Assembly: GCA_020796225.1 (NCBI GenBank)
Contig: CM036759.1
Span: 68,762,590-68,826,589 of the forward strand
Direction of reading: 5' to 3'
From: Arion vulgaris
Lineage: Eukaryota; Mollusca; Gastropoda; Stylommatophora; Arionidae
Length of the DNA: 64,000 bases
Shown here: one piece after another, positions 22,235 to 33,339 of the stretch
How positions within the stretch are numbered: the first letter of the stretch is position 1
Layout: each line of letters opens with the position of its first letter
Notes under the pieces: model-generated
Databases searched by the model: none
The model's input: the letters and a program-made list of their open reading frames with translations, nothing else
What the model was told of the DNA's origin: nothing
Position numbers and translations under genes: made by a program

Positions 22235-22640
22235 TAGATGTGAACAGGAGATACGGAGTTAGACACAACAAGAGAGAAGAATAGAGTGGACTGATGTGAC
22301 TAGATATGAATAGAGTGGACGGTAGAGAATAATGATATATGAAGTGGCGCTAGAGATATGAATAGAGTATGGAGGTAGAGATGAGGATAGATCGTGGTAT
22401 AAAACAGATAGAATGGGGCTGTATGTATAAAAGAAGTTATTATTGTAACAATATTCTCATGGAAGATCTCATTATGGTTAGATGAATTGAATTTATATTG
22501 AATTAATTTGACATAATTTAATACAAATTTCATTAATGTAACTTTTATAATTTTTGCTCCCTTATTGTTGCGAATTTTTAAACCTTTTAAAGTCTTTTTA
22601 AATAACATTTATTTTAAAATTAAAAATTTCTAAAATCAAA
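22235..22640. other. Degenerate ATGAATAGAGTGGA repeats then AT-rich DNA
   Basis: Four or five loose copies occur at 22280-22400, then low-copy AT-rich sequence. No gene. Confidence 0.5.
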
Positions 22641-22654
22641 AAAACCAAATAAAT

Positions 22655-24180
22655 AAAATTAAATAAAGAATAAAGTAGAATAAAAATAGGGGAAAAGAGA
22701 AAAAAGTAGAATAAAATAGAATAAAGGGGGGGTTGGGGTTAAAAAAGGGGGGGAAAAAAGGATGGGAAAGATGGGGGTGAGATAAAAGTGAGATAAAATG
22801 AGATAAAATGAGATAAGTAGAGATGAAAATAAAGTGAGATAAAGCAGACATAAAGCAGAGATAAAGCAGAGATAAAAAACAGAGATAAAGCAGAGATAAA
22901 GCAGATATAAAAAATAGAGGAAAAAAACAGAGATAAAAACAGAGATAAAAGCAGGGAAAGCAGAGATAAAAACAGAGATAAAGAAAAGAAAAGAGATAAA
23001 ATAGAGTAAAATAGAGATAAAGTAGAGAAAAGAATAAAAAAATAGAGATAAAGCAAAAGATAAAGTAAAGATAAAATAGAGATAAAAATAGAGATAAAAA
23101 TAGAGATAGAGATAAAGTAGAGATAAAACAGACATAAAACAGAGATAAAGCAGAGATAAAGCAGAGATAAAGCAGAGATAAAGCAGATATAAAAAAGTAG
23201 AGAAAAGCAGAATAAAGCAGAGATAAAGTAGAGATAAAGTAGAAAATAAAAATGAATAAAAGTAAAAGATAAAGTAGAATAAAGTAGAAAATAAAAAAAA
23301 AAGAAAAAAGTAGAATGAGATAAAGTAGAGATAAAGGGAGGGAAAAAAGTAGAGATAAAGTAGAGATAAAAACAGAGATAAAATAGAGATAAAGCAGAGA
23401 TAAAGCAGAGATAAAACAGAGATAAAGTAGAGATAAAGCAGAGATAAAGCAGAGATAAAATAGAGATAAAATAGAGATAAAGTAGAGATAGTAGAGATAA
23501 AGTAAGATAGAGATAAGTAAAAGCAGACATAAAGCGAGATAAAGCAGAGATAAAGCAGAGATAAAGCAGAGATAAAGCAGATATAAAGTAGAGATAAAGC
23601 AGAGATAAAGCAGAGATAAAGCTGAGATAAAGCTGAGAGAGATAAAGTAGAGATAAAGTAGAGATAAAGTAGAGATAAAGCAGAGATAAAGCAGAGATAA
23701 AGCAGAGATAAAGCAGAGATAAAGCAGATATAAAGTAGAGATAAAGCAGAGATAAAGCAGAGATAAAGCTGAGATAAAGCTGAGAGAGATAAAGTAGAGA
23801 TAAAGTAGAGATAAAGTAGAGATAAAGCAGAGATAAAGCAGAGATAAAGCAGAGATAAAGCAGAGATAAAGCAGATATAAGGTAGAGATAAAGTAGAGAT
23901 AAAGCAGAGATAAAGCAGAGATAAAGTAGAGATAAAGTATAGATAAAGCAGAGATAAAGCGGAGATAAAGTAGAGATACAGTAGAGATAAAGCAGAGATA
24001 AAGCAGAGATAAAGCAGAGATAAAGTAGAGATAAAGCAGAGATAAAGCAGAGACAAAGCAGAGATAAAGCAGAGATAAAGCAGAGATAAAGCGGAGATAA
24101 AGTAGAGATAAAGCAGAGATAAAGCGGAGATAAAGCAGAGATAAAACAGAGATAAAAGCAGAATAAAGCAGAGATAAATC
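22655..24180. repeat. 11-bp satellite AGATAAAGCAG, about 130 copies
   Basis: Purine-rich array of GAGATAAAGCA or GAGATAAAGTA units. The right half (23500-24180) is very regular and the left half is degenerate with A-runs. A 566-codon minus-strand frame (Leu/Tyr/Phe/Ser-rich) is a by-product. Confidence 0.95.
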
Positions 24181-24299
24181 TTACAGTATATACTGGGTAA
24201 AAATAATAATAAATAATATATTAATAACACAAATAATACATTAAAAATACACAGCCTAAATATCATGGCATTGGAAATATCAACGATAATGGTCAAGAC

Positions 24300-26825
24300 T
24301 GCTTGAATTCTGCTCCCAAAACAACATGTGTGTGACAAATACGTTTTTTTTTCTGTCAAACACAGACACAGGGTGTCATGGTGCCACCTAAGATCAGGTC
24401 ACTGGCATCAGCTTGATTTTGTACTCACACGCAGACAACACATCAACACAGTGAAAATCACAAGTACTTTCCACAGCGCGGACTGTGATACAGATCATGC
24501 ACTAGTTATCAGCAAAGTCAAAATACTTCCAAGAAAAACCTATTCAACAAGAAGACCACCCAAACCCAAAGTCAGCGTCACCAAAATGGGGATGACAGAG
24601 AATAGGAGACTTTCAGAAGGCGTTTACTGCTCTGTGTGAGAATGAAATGGAGAATGTAGAGTAGACGAAAAGTGGAACATTCTAAAATCTAACATATATG
24701 ACTGTGCCATGACTCATTTGGCACCAAGAAATTCTCCAACAAAGACTGGTTAGAACAAAATGAAACAACCCTAAGCCCTCTACTTGAGGAAAAGAAAAGA
24801 GCTCTAATAAATCACAAAATAAACCTCGCAAAGTTCAAAGGACCATCTTCGACACAAAATCAGTATTGCAACGAGAGTCAAGGAGGTGTGCAAATGAATA
24901 CTGGTCAAATCTATGTTCTCGATACAAATGCTGCAGATATAGGCAACACCAAGGCAATGTACGAAAATATCAGAGTAGCTCTGGGACCAAACATAACAAA
25001 ATTGCACCACTAAGATCAGAAACAGGTGAGCCAATAACAGATATGACCAACAGCTCGAAAGATGGGTGGAACACTATTCCAATCTTTACTCTGTGGAAAA
25101 ACCAGCACACCCAGTCCTCGATCAGATCATACCGAAACATCATGACCAAACCGAGCTGGATACCGAACCCACGGAGCAGGAACTTTCCGAAGCAATCAAC
25201 AAACTTTCAAATGGCAAGGCATCAGGACTAGACAACATTCCTGCAGAAATCCTCAAATACAATAGGAATGTCCTGCTGCCCCACCTCTACAATCTCCTTA
25301 TTCAGTGCTGGAGAGAGGAAACACTTCCTCAGGACATGAGGGATGCAAAGATAGTGACACTCTATAAAAACAAAGGATAAGGATTATAACAACTACAGAG
25401 GCATTTCCTTCTAAGCGTAACAGGCAAAGCTTTGCACTAGTCCTTTCAAAACGACTACAGAAACTGGCGGAGCGTGTTCTTCCAGAGTCACAATGTGGAT
25501 TCAGAGCTAGACGGTCAACAACTGACATGATATTTACCCTTCGACAGCTACAAGAGAAGTGCAGAGAGCAGAGCAAGCCTCTATGTATTGCTTTCGTGGA
25601 TTTGACTAAGGCATTCGACACAGTCAGCAGGCCAAGTCTTTATAAAATATTGAAGTATATTGGTTGTCCCCAAAGTTGCTCCAATTGATTGTTTCCTTCC
25701 ATGAGGGCATGAAAGCCAGCATACAGTTCGATGGCAGCACATCTGATAGTTTTGAGGTTAAGAGTGGAGTCAAGCAGGGCTGTGTCCTTGCCCCACTCTT
25801 TTTGGCATCTTCTTCGCAGTCCTTTGAACCACGCCTTAGGGGACGCTGATGGTGATGTTTTCATCCGCACTAGATCTGATGGTTCACTGTTTAACTTGAC
25901 TCGCTTAAGAGCCAAGACAAAAACGACGGAAATACTTCTCAAGGACCTCCTTTCGCTGACGATGCTGCCTTAGTCGCCCACAGTGAGACCACACTGCAAA
26001 GTCTAATTAATAATTTGTCAAAGGCATGCGACCTCTTTTCTCTGACAATAAGTGTCTCCAAAACAGTTGTATTATGTCAGGAGGTAAGACATCAAACATC
26101 ACTTTAAATGGCGACCATCTAACACCAGTGCAAAATTCTGCTATCTTGGGTCCACGGTCACTGCCACCCTTTTCTCTGACGAGAAATCAACGCTCGTATA
26201 GAGTGCCGCTACTACATTCGGCAAACTATCAAAGCGAGCGTGGGACAACAAAATTGACATTGCAGACGAAGACTCAAATATATCGAGCCTGTGTAATTAG
26301 TTCTTTACTATATGGCTCAGAAACATGGACAGCCTACTCAAGACACGAGAGGAGACTTAACATCTTTCACCTTCGATGTCTCCGCAAGATTATGAACATC
26401 AGGTGGTACGACAAGATAACCAATACTGAAGTACTACAACGTTCAAATCTGCCTTCCATCATGGGCATGCTCAGCAGTGACGACTAAGATGGTTGGGACA
26501 TGAGAAGAATGGAAACTTATCGTATACCAAAACAAATGTTGTTCTGAACTTTCGGAGGTAAAGAGGCACCAGGGTAGACCACTGCTCAGATATAAAGATG
26601 TCTGCAAAACCTCAATGAAAACTTTTCTATAGATCCCAGCACATGGGAGGGACTAGCTGATGACAGAGTTGTGGGGAAAGCCAAATTACGGAAGGGCGCA
26701 GAGTCTTTTGAGAAGAGACTTATGTACAAGCTGAACAACAAGAGAGAAAGCGAAAACTCAGAAGTTGTCACAGTAAAACACTTGCCTATTGACCGTCTGT
26801 AAAGATGAAAAGGGCCATACATACA
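24300..26825 (+). mobile_element. L-A LINE: endonuclease end, full RT, C-terminus (broken)
   Basis: Best retrotransposon copy in the window. It starts inside the AP-endonuclease domain (HWHQLDFVL, then DTDHALVISKV with the catalytic D-H pair). A linker follows, then RT: EAINKLSNGKASGLDNIPAE, CREQSKPLCIAFVDLTKAFD, GVKQGCVLAPLF and the catalytic FADD (25952-25963). The C-terminus has LLYGSETWTAYSRHERRLNI and GRPLLRYKDVCKTSM. At least five frameshifts and several stops make it inactive. It is 5'-truncated by the 11-bp array side. Clade not certain; it resembles the elements often annotated as craniofacial development protein 2-like. Confidence 0.92.
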
Positions 26826-26904
26826 TACATTAAAAATGTTCTTATAATTTGTGAAAGTCGTTCTAGTATCACTAATTTTATAGAGAATTCCATGCTCATA
26901 TTGT

Positions 26905-27092
26905 ATACCACGTCTTCTATCAAGGATCAGGATACGCCTCTGATTACTACTCTCTACATACCGTAAACCACGTCTTATATCAAGGACCGGATACGCCTCT
27001 GATTACTACTACTCTCAATATACGCATATACCATGTCTCGTATTAAGTACCGGGATACGCCTCTGATTACTACTACTCTCTACATACCGAGT
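26905..27092. repeat. About 60-bp tandem repeat, 3 copies
   Basis: Each copy contains GGATACGCCTCTGATTACTA preceded by ACCACGTCTT or ACCATGTCTC. Confidence 0.85.
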
Positions 27093-28587
27093 AAATTAGT
27101 ACTACAATCTTGCATGACAGCGAGTAACAGAACCAGGAGAGTGTCTTTGTTAGACAATAAACTGCTCGTCGAACCAGCACAAACTAGCCAGCCATTCAAG
27201 TCGTTTAATTTAGCAAATGGACGAGTTATCTGGCAATATTTTCTAATCAAATCAAAGCTAGTTTCACGGTGACACTCAGCCCAAGCAGCCAGGCAGCAGG
27301 ACAAATTGCTATTCTTTTCATTGTGTTATGTAACAAGACACACACACACACACACTCACAACTTTGGTTAATAAAAATAAATAATACAATTATAAATATT
27401 TATTAAACAGAAACGCATTGATATAAAAATATTCCACATTTAAATGTTGCATTTGATTTTCCTCCCGTGCAAAGATTTTGAATAGCAACTATTTGACTTA
27501 GCAACTATTTATGAATGTTTTTGTTATGTTTGATATGCTTGCAAGCTGGTACTGTTATTATTGTTTGTATTGTAATGTGTTTAATGAATGCGAAGGTACA
27601 TCCTACTTTGAAATGTGTACAACAAAAAAAACAAATTTGGAAGAATAAATGAAGTTTTGTCTAAAATGTGGTTAATGTTCGGTTGACCGTTATGTAACCG
27701 AGACTCGTTGTTTGGGAATTTACCAATACCTGTCAATGTGCAGATGGTTGATAGAAAGCATGTTATATCCGTGACTAGATGCTCTTTGTTTAGATTCTGC
27801 CGAAGCAGACAAGGAACCATACTTCAAAAGCGGCACTTCAAAGCGGATGTCTTCACAACTAGAAACAACAATAAGAATCGGAGGACACTGAAAATGACTG
27901 GATTTGTGAGAGACGGCAAATAATGAAGAATTTTCCCCGCCACTTCCGTGTTAATTCCCATAATGACACGGTGTTAGGGAAATGGAGAACGCCTGCCAAG
28001 ATTTAACCCCAGGGGACATATTTTCTGTAGCCCGAGCCACCGTTTCTTGAAGTGCCAGATCAGAATCTAATTGACAACCATTCACTGACAGCCATTGTCT
28101 CTGTGAAGCGACCGGCGTCACATGGACCCCAAGCCTAATTTAATTTCAGCAGTTGTTTCATAACTCGAACCATCAATACTCAATTTATTTTGTTAGAAGC
28201 AGAGTAGCTTCGCCCATGGAGATGCGCTATGATTAAAATTTAGTATTGCCCTGCCCTTGCATGAGTTGACGAAACAAAAAAACCCAGTGCATATCGAAAT
28301 TGAATGAACGAATGACTATTTAAATCTAAACGCAACGATGCCTGGTGTAATTAGTAAATGTTGTGTCGGATTCTACCGACAAAAATCTTCCTCAAATTGA
28401 CGTCATTAATCTCTGTCTTCTGACATCAAACATTCAAGGCCATCTGGTTAGTGGGCAAGGTCACAAAACTCATTTCACGAGATCAGAGAGAAATAATTGA
28501 AGAAAATACTATTAGAATAATTCCAATAATATATTTCCAAGTATTATAATTAAAATATTTCATGTACTGAATTCAGAATAGCAGTGT
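27093..28587. other. Largest low-copy stretch; no gene recognised
   Basis: About 1.5 kb without tandem repeats except (AC)n at 27340-27354. The segment 27900-28200 is less AT-rich and contains a TAATTTAATT homeodomain-like core near 28136. A short open frame at 27708-27923 shows no recognisable domain. Confidence 0.4.
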
Positions 28588-28740
28588 CAGGCCGAACTGA
28601 TTAGAGCTCGACTCTAGGGGAGACCCGCGTCTAAATCACGGTAATGCCAAGAATTTTTTTATATTGTCGGCATAATGAAAAATCTTAACCTGAACAGCTT
28701 CGCGACGACTGCACTAACCATTAACAAATAAATCGCGACA
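28588..28740 (+). mobile_element. SINE family S3, 5' part
   Basis: ACTGATTAGAGCTCGACTC and CTAAATCACGGTAATGCCAAG are followed by CTTAACCTGAACAGCTTCGC and GACGACTGCACTAACCATT. This matches 6820-6960. Confidence 0.6.
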
Positions 28741-28741
28741 T

Positions 28742-28930
28742 ATCCTTTACGTGACTCAGCCATCAACCACAGTAATCGAGTCGTTGATTTATTTTCTAGG
28801 CACCATTTATACGTTCAGTAGTTTCCAATTGCTTTCTGAACAGTGACGTCTATTTTTGCTGTTCGTAAAAATGCAAGGGAACTAATTTGCTTTCAAACCT
28901 GCCCGCCGGGGAGGGGAATGATGTACGCTG
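28742..28930 (-). mobile_element. SINE family S2, body without head
   Basis: ATCCTTTACGTGACTCAGCC and TTCAGTAGTTTCCAATTGCT then TTTCTGAACAGTG match 29218-29452. It sits between two parts of an S3 copy. Confidence 0.55.
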
Positions 28931-29062
28931 GTTGTGATCAAGCTTACTAAAGCTACAGACGCTCACTAGCCACGCGACCATTACATTTCAGGTCTCGTCC
29001 CATCTGTTGTACGCCCCCCTAACAGGCGTCACCACAGAAGTAACGATAGTTGTTTTTAGCGA
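28931..29062 (+). mobile_element. SINE family S3, 3' part
   Basis: GCTCACTAGCCACGCGACCA, TTTCAGGTCTCGTCCCATCT and GTACGCCCCCCTAACAGGCG parallel 6945-7020. Confidence 0.55.
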
Positions 29063-29216
29063 CCAACCCTATGCTACTAATGTGAAATGTTGGCTCTGAC
29101 CAACCCTATACTACTAATGTGAAATGTTGGCACTGACCAACCCTATGCTACTAATGTGAAATGTTGGCTCTGACCAACCCTATACTACTAATGTGAAATG
29201 TTGGTTACGACCAACC
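29063..29216. repeat. 37-bp tandem repeat, 4 copies
   Basis: The unit contains ACTAATGTGAAATGTTGGC and TGACCAACCCTAT. A further copy lies at 29449-29480, beyond the S2 SINE. Confidence 0.9.
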
Positions 29217-29217
29217 T

Positions 29218-29452
29218 ATATTAAAAGTTAATTGTATATCCTTTACAGGACTTTGCGAATCAACCCCAACTTTTAACGCTGTTTGTGATTTTCTAGGCAT
29301 TATTACGTTCAGTAGTTTGCCATTGCTTTCTGAACGGGTGGTGCCATCTCCTTTTGTAAAAATCCACGGAACAATTTGCAACAAACTGTCCGCAGCGTGA
29401 TTCGAACTCAGAACGTCGGGGCTAATAGACCGAATCACTATCCCATAGGCCA
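29218..29452 (-). mobile_element. SINE family S2, with tRNA-like head
   Basis: The minus strand begins TGGCCTATGGGATAGTGATT (A box), then GAGTTCGAATCACGCTGCGG (B box), then CGTTCAGAAAGCAATGGCAA and AATCACAAACAGCG. It lies inside the 37-bp array. Confidence 0.75.
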
Positions 29453-29519
29453 TACTACTAATGTGAAATGTTGGCTCTAACTAAAGCGTAGAAGAAATGG
29501 AAGATCATAGTATGTTAGA

Positions 29520-29692
29520 CTGTTGTTATAGTATTTTTCCTCTCGTGGAGAGTCGTAATGGCGTAGTTGCTATAGTATTTTTCCTCTCGTGGAGAGTCGT
29601 AATGGCGTAGTTGCTATAGTATTTTTCCTCTAGTGGAGAGTCGTAATGGCGTAGTTGCTATAGTATTTTTCCTCTCGTGGAGAGCCGTGGTT
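29520..29692. repeat. 44-bp tandem repeat, about 4 copies, from SINE S5 head
   Basis: The unit contains AATGGCGTAGTTGCTATAGT. The last unit continues as a SINE S5 copy. Confidence 0.9.
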
Positions 29693-29820
29693 CAATCCTG
29701 GCGTGGAATATTTTTCCGACCGTAATGACTCTCAGGACGACCCAGCCTCAACTGGATACTGGGGCGTGCATGATGTTGACCACATCTCCCATCGTGCTAG
29801 AGGGAGCTACAGGAGATAAT
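29655..29820 (+). mobile_element. SINE family S5
   Basis: Head GGCGTAGTTGC and B box GTGGTTCAATCCTGGCG, then TTTTTCCGACCGTAATGACT, CCAGCCTCAACTGGATACT and CATCGTGCTAGAGG. Confidence 0.7.
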
Positions 29821-29904
29821 TAAAGATAGTAAGACTTGGCGTGAGGTGATTGAGGGACTGTGTCCCAATCGAGGTTTAAAAGACACAAGAGAGAGAGAGA
29901 GAGA

Positions 29905-30100
29905 GAGAATTTATTAAGGATGAAGTTTCTACACAGAATGCTGGAAGTATAAAAAACAGACTGGTTGAGAAATGAAGACATCAGGAAAAAGTGGTACAGC
30001 ATCAGTACTGAACTTCATCAAGAAACAACAAATTAAATGGTTCGACCAGATAAGCAGATTACAAAGAGACAGAGCGCCACAAAGAGAAATATATATATAT
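29905..30100 (+). mobile_element. L-C LINE C-terminal fragment
   Basis: The frame reads SVLNFIKKQQIKWFDQISRL, then QRDRAPQRE. The usual FGHL is FDQI. It joins an oppositely oriented L-A fragment at about 30105. Confidence 0.75.
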
Positions 30101-30109
30101 CTTGTAACA

Positions 30110-30260
30110 TTCCTCTTTGTGGGACAGGAGGACATACCTATTATATTTGAGGATTTCTGCAGGATTGTCTAGTCCTGATGTCTTGCCATTTGAAAGTTTG
30201 TTGATTGCTTTGGAAAGTTCCAACTCTGTTGGTTCGGCATGCAGCTCGATTAGTTCATGA
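30110..30260 (-). mobile_element. L-A LINE RT fragment
   Basis: The minus strand reads TELELSKAINKLSNGKTSGL, then DNPAEILKYNRYVLLSH, close to 25160-25280. Confidence 0.85.
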
Positions 30261-30359
30261 GGTCCCATACAGTGGATACAAAGCACAAGACCTACATGCA
30301 AAGGTGGACCTCAGAGATAAACAGAGGCAGTGAAAAACACTGTTTATGAAGCGCACACT

Positions 30360-30486
30360 AAAGCGCATTCAATAACGCTCTTGTTGTCTCGACGCTGTGA
30401 GACAAAACATGATTAAAGGAAGGACACATTCAATAACGCTCTTGTTGTCTCGACGCTGTGAGACAAAACATGATTAAAGGAAGGAA
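30360..30486. repeat. 62-bp duplication, 2 copies
   Basis: Both copies contain ATTCAATAACGCTCTTGTTG and GACAAAACATGATTAAAGGA and are nearly identical. Confidence 0.9.
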
Positions 30487-30704
30487 GACAAAGAAAGATG
30501 TGGACGTGACAATTTACGAATATATTGAATATATGCAGCATATTAAGAAGTTTGCAGTGACACGTTGTGTACGCAGGACACAACCTGGGAGACAGTATAA
30601 TCACCTCACCGATATCTGCTTGCTAGGACTGAGCATGTTCTGGAATCCCCAAATTGCTGTTACGTTTCACCCTTTTTCTTCTTCTTCAATGATCCAGTGG
30701 CACA

Positions 30705-31238
30705 TGAGCTCTTGCTCTTCGGCCCAGTGCTATTTGTGCTATCTGCAACAGCGGCACGTGAGCTCCTGCCCTTCGGCCCATTGCTATGTAGTGGTATCTG
30801 CAACAGCGGCACGTGAGCTCCTGCCCTTCGGCCCAGTGCTATGTAGTGGTATCTGCACCAGCGGCACGTCAGTTCGTGCCTTCGCCCAATGCTATGTAGT
30901 GGTATCTGCACCAGCGTCACTTGAGCTCTTGCCCTTCGGCCCATTGCTATGTAGTGGTATCTGCACCAGCGGCACTTGAGCTCTGCTCTTTGGCCCAGTG
31001 CTATGTAGTGCTATCTGCAACAGCGGCACGTGAGCTCCTGCCCTTCGGCCCATTGCTATGTAGTGGTATCTGCAACAGCGGCACGTGAGCTCCTGCCCTT
31101 CGGCCCAGTGCTATGTAGTGGTATCTGCACCAGCGGCACGTCAGTTCGTGCCCTTCGGCCCAATGCTATGTAGTGGTATCTGCACCAGCGGCACGTGAGC
31201 TCATGCCCTTTGGCCCAATGTAGTGGTATCTGCATATG
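30705..31238. repeat. 55-bp minisatellite, about 9 copies
   Basis: GC-richer unit with GTAGTGGTATCTGCAACAGC and GGCACGTGAGCTCCTGCCC. It abuts the 3' end of the RH-1 LINE fragment, whose frame runs on into it. Confidence 0.93.
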
Positions 31239-31730
31239 TTTGTAAGTTGTTCTTTTGTTCTGTATAATGTGTTCCATTTATCTGGTCTTGAAGGAAGGAG
31301 GGTCTTTCTGATGTCATCTAGTGCTTGACACTTGAAGAGGTGGTGGTGAACGGTTTCATGATGATGTGCACACAGTTGGCACTCTGAAGTGTGTTGTGGA
31401 TGAATTCTGTTCAAGTGATTATTAAGTGTTGTGTTGGGTTCGGAGTCTAAAATGGTGCTCTGATCTCTTCTTGTAAGGTGGTTGATGTTGTCATTAAGGT
31501 TAGGGCTGGTCATATGTCTGTAAACCTCACTTCCGTGTTTTCCATGGCCCATCTGTTCAGCCAAATTTCTTTATTTGTTGTCATTAGGATTTGCTTTGCT
31601 GTATGGAGAGTTGTTGCTGTGATTGGTTGTTCTTGTGCTGACCCTTTCTTGGCTAGCCTATCTGCTTTATCATTTCCGGGTGTATTTGAATTCCCCGGAT
31701 TCACAGGGATCTCTGTCCAGTAACGGTAAT
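31239..31730 (-). mobile_element. RH-1 LINE: RNase H end and Cys/His domain
   Basis: The minus strand reads GNDKADRLAKKGSAQ, then TAKQILMTTNKEIWLNRWAM. In a shifted frame come SPNLNDNINHLTRRDQSTIL and CQLCAHHHETVHHHLFKCQA. RNase H C-terminus followed by a CxxC..H..C domain is typical of non-LTR elements. At least one frameshift. Confidence 0.85.
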
Positions 31731-32330
31731 CTTATTCGACGTTTTTATAGGACAGGAAAAGATAACTTAAAACTACTAGTACATTACTAAAATATTATGT
31801 AGTTGTTTCCCTTAAACAAAAAATTAGAACAAAAGTATGGTTTGTGCATCAAAGTGATGTCTAAAGTTTTCATATATTGTGACGCCTCTGATAAAATAAT
31901 GTAGAGGCGGCGGCTGTCGTGTGTCAGTTACAATAAGATAATAATAATAAACAAGTAACATTAATAAAAATAACAACAGATACAAACTGAATAATGACTG
32001 AGCGTTGAAAGGTTTTATTCTGAAAGTTGTGCTTACGCAAACACTAAAACAAAACTGTTATTCTGAAATGTAATTACCCACCAAGAAATTATAACTCGTC
32101 TTAAAGCCGAGGAGGGAAAATGTGTTGACAGGACTATATTACATAGTCGCCATGGCATGCGTCGCGAGCTATGCCTAGAACAATGCTTCCAGGGCATAAT
32201 TCTTATATCTCACATGGTCACCATGCCCCCACCACTCCCCACCCCGGGTTATGCGTTGAACAACACTGATGTGGCATAAATTTTTATATAGAAGTAACAG
32301 CGAACATTAATAAATCTTTGAGATAGCTGT
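31731..32330. other. Low-copy sequence, no gene seen
   Basis: AT-rich. A GC-richer patch at 32210-32260 (CCCCACCACTCCCC) is not part of a repeat in this window. Confidence 0.4.
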
Positions 32331-32334
32331 ATAA

Positions 32335-32760
32335 CTAACTTACTGGTTAACTAACTAACTATCTAACTAACCATCTAACTAACCATATAACTAACCATCT
32401 AACTACCCATCTAATTAACCATCTAACTAACCATCTAACTACCCATCTAATTAACCATCTAACTAACCATCTAACTACCCATCTAACTAACCATCTAACT
32501 AACCATCTAACTAACCATCTAACTAACCATATAACTAACCATCTAACTACCCATATAACTAACCATCTAACTACCCATCTAACTAACCATCTAACTAACC
32601 ATATAACTAACCATCTAACTAACCATATAATTAACCATATAACTAACCATATAACTAACCATATAACTAACCATATAACTACCCATCTAAGTAACCATCT
32701 AACTAACAATCTAACTAAACATCCACTTAATAATCAATATAGCTAACTATCTAGTTAACT
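32335..32760. repeat. 10/12-bp AACTAACCATCT satellite
   Basis: CTAACTAACCAT units with CATATAACTAAC and CTACCCATCTAA variants. The minus-strand frame of VRWLVIWL repeats is an artefact. Confidence 0.95.
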
Positions 32761-32829
32761 AAATAAAACTAACTAACTGCGATAAACTAAATATTTTACT
32801 TTCAAATTAACTTTCTAACTAACGAATCA

Positions 32830-33320
32830 TTATTCTAATGGATACTACATGTGGCAAAGCACTAGCAAAATACTACAATTAAAAATATTGAGAACATGCA
32901 TTTTTCCAATGGCTACTTATGGTTGCGAATCATGGACTATTACACAAACAACAAGAGCGAAAATCCAGTCCTTCAAACTAAATGCTACAGAAAGATCCTA
33001 CGAATACCATGGACAGAATAAAAGAAAGAACACTGATGTCCAAAGAACTAAACGTTAAAGAGAATTGGCTGATAAACAACATACTATACAGAAAAAATTA
33101 CATTCTTTGGTCATCAAGCGTCACGATGGTCTGGAAAGAACAATACTAGAGGGCAGGGTCCCAGGACGCGAGGCAGACCAAGAAGAAGATGGCTACAAGA
33201 TATTAAAGAAACCATGAATATGACCATCGACGAAGTGGTAAACTGGCAAGAGACAGAGTGAATTTCAAATGTGCTGCAAAGAGAGTAAAGTCCTATAAAG
33301 GATACGCACCTTGATGATGA
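32830..33320 (+). mobile_element. L-B LINE C-terminus with (GAT)n tail
   Basis: Frames read ILQLKILRTCIFPMATYGCE, SWTITQTTRAKIQSFKL, then WLQDIKETMNMTIDEV and CCTATAAAGGATACGCACCT before GATGATGATG. Two or more frameshifts. Confidence 0.85.
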
Positions 33321-33339
33321 TGATTTAATTTGTCATCAA

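Noticed and set aside
22659..24359. A 566-codon minus-strand frame rich in Leu, Tyr, Phe and Ser resembling a membrane protein
   Set aside because: It is the complement of the GAGATAAAG array. Composition, not selection, explains the hydrophobicity.
27708..27923. A 71-codon plus-strand ORF
   Set aside because: No recognisable domain or splice context, and another frame is open on the opposite strand. Length is within chance for this composition.
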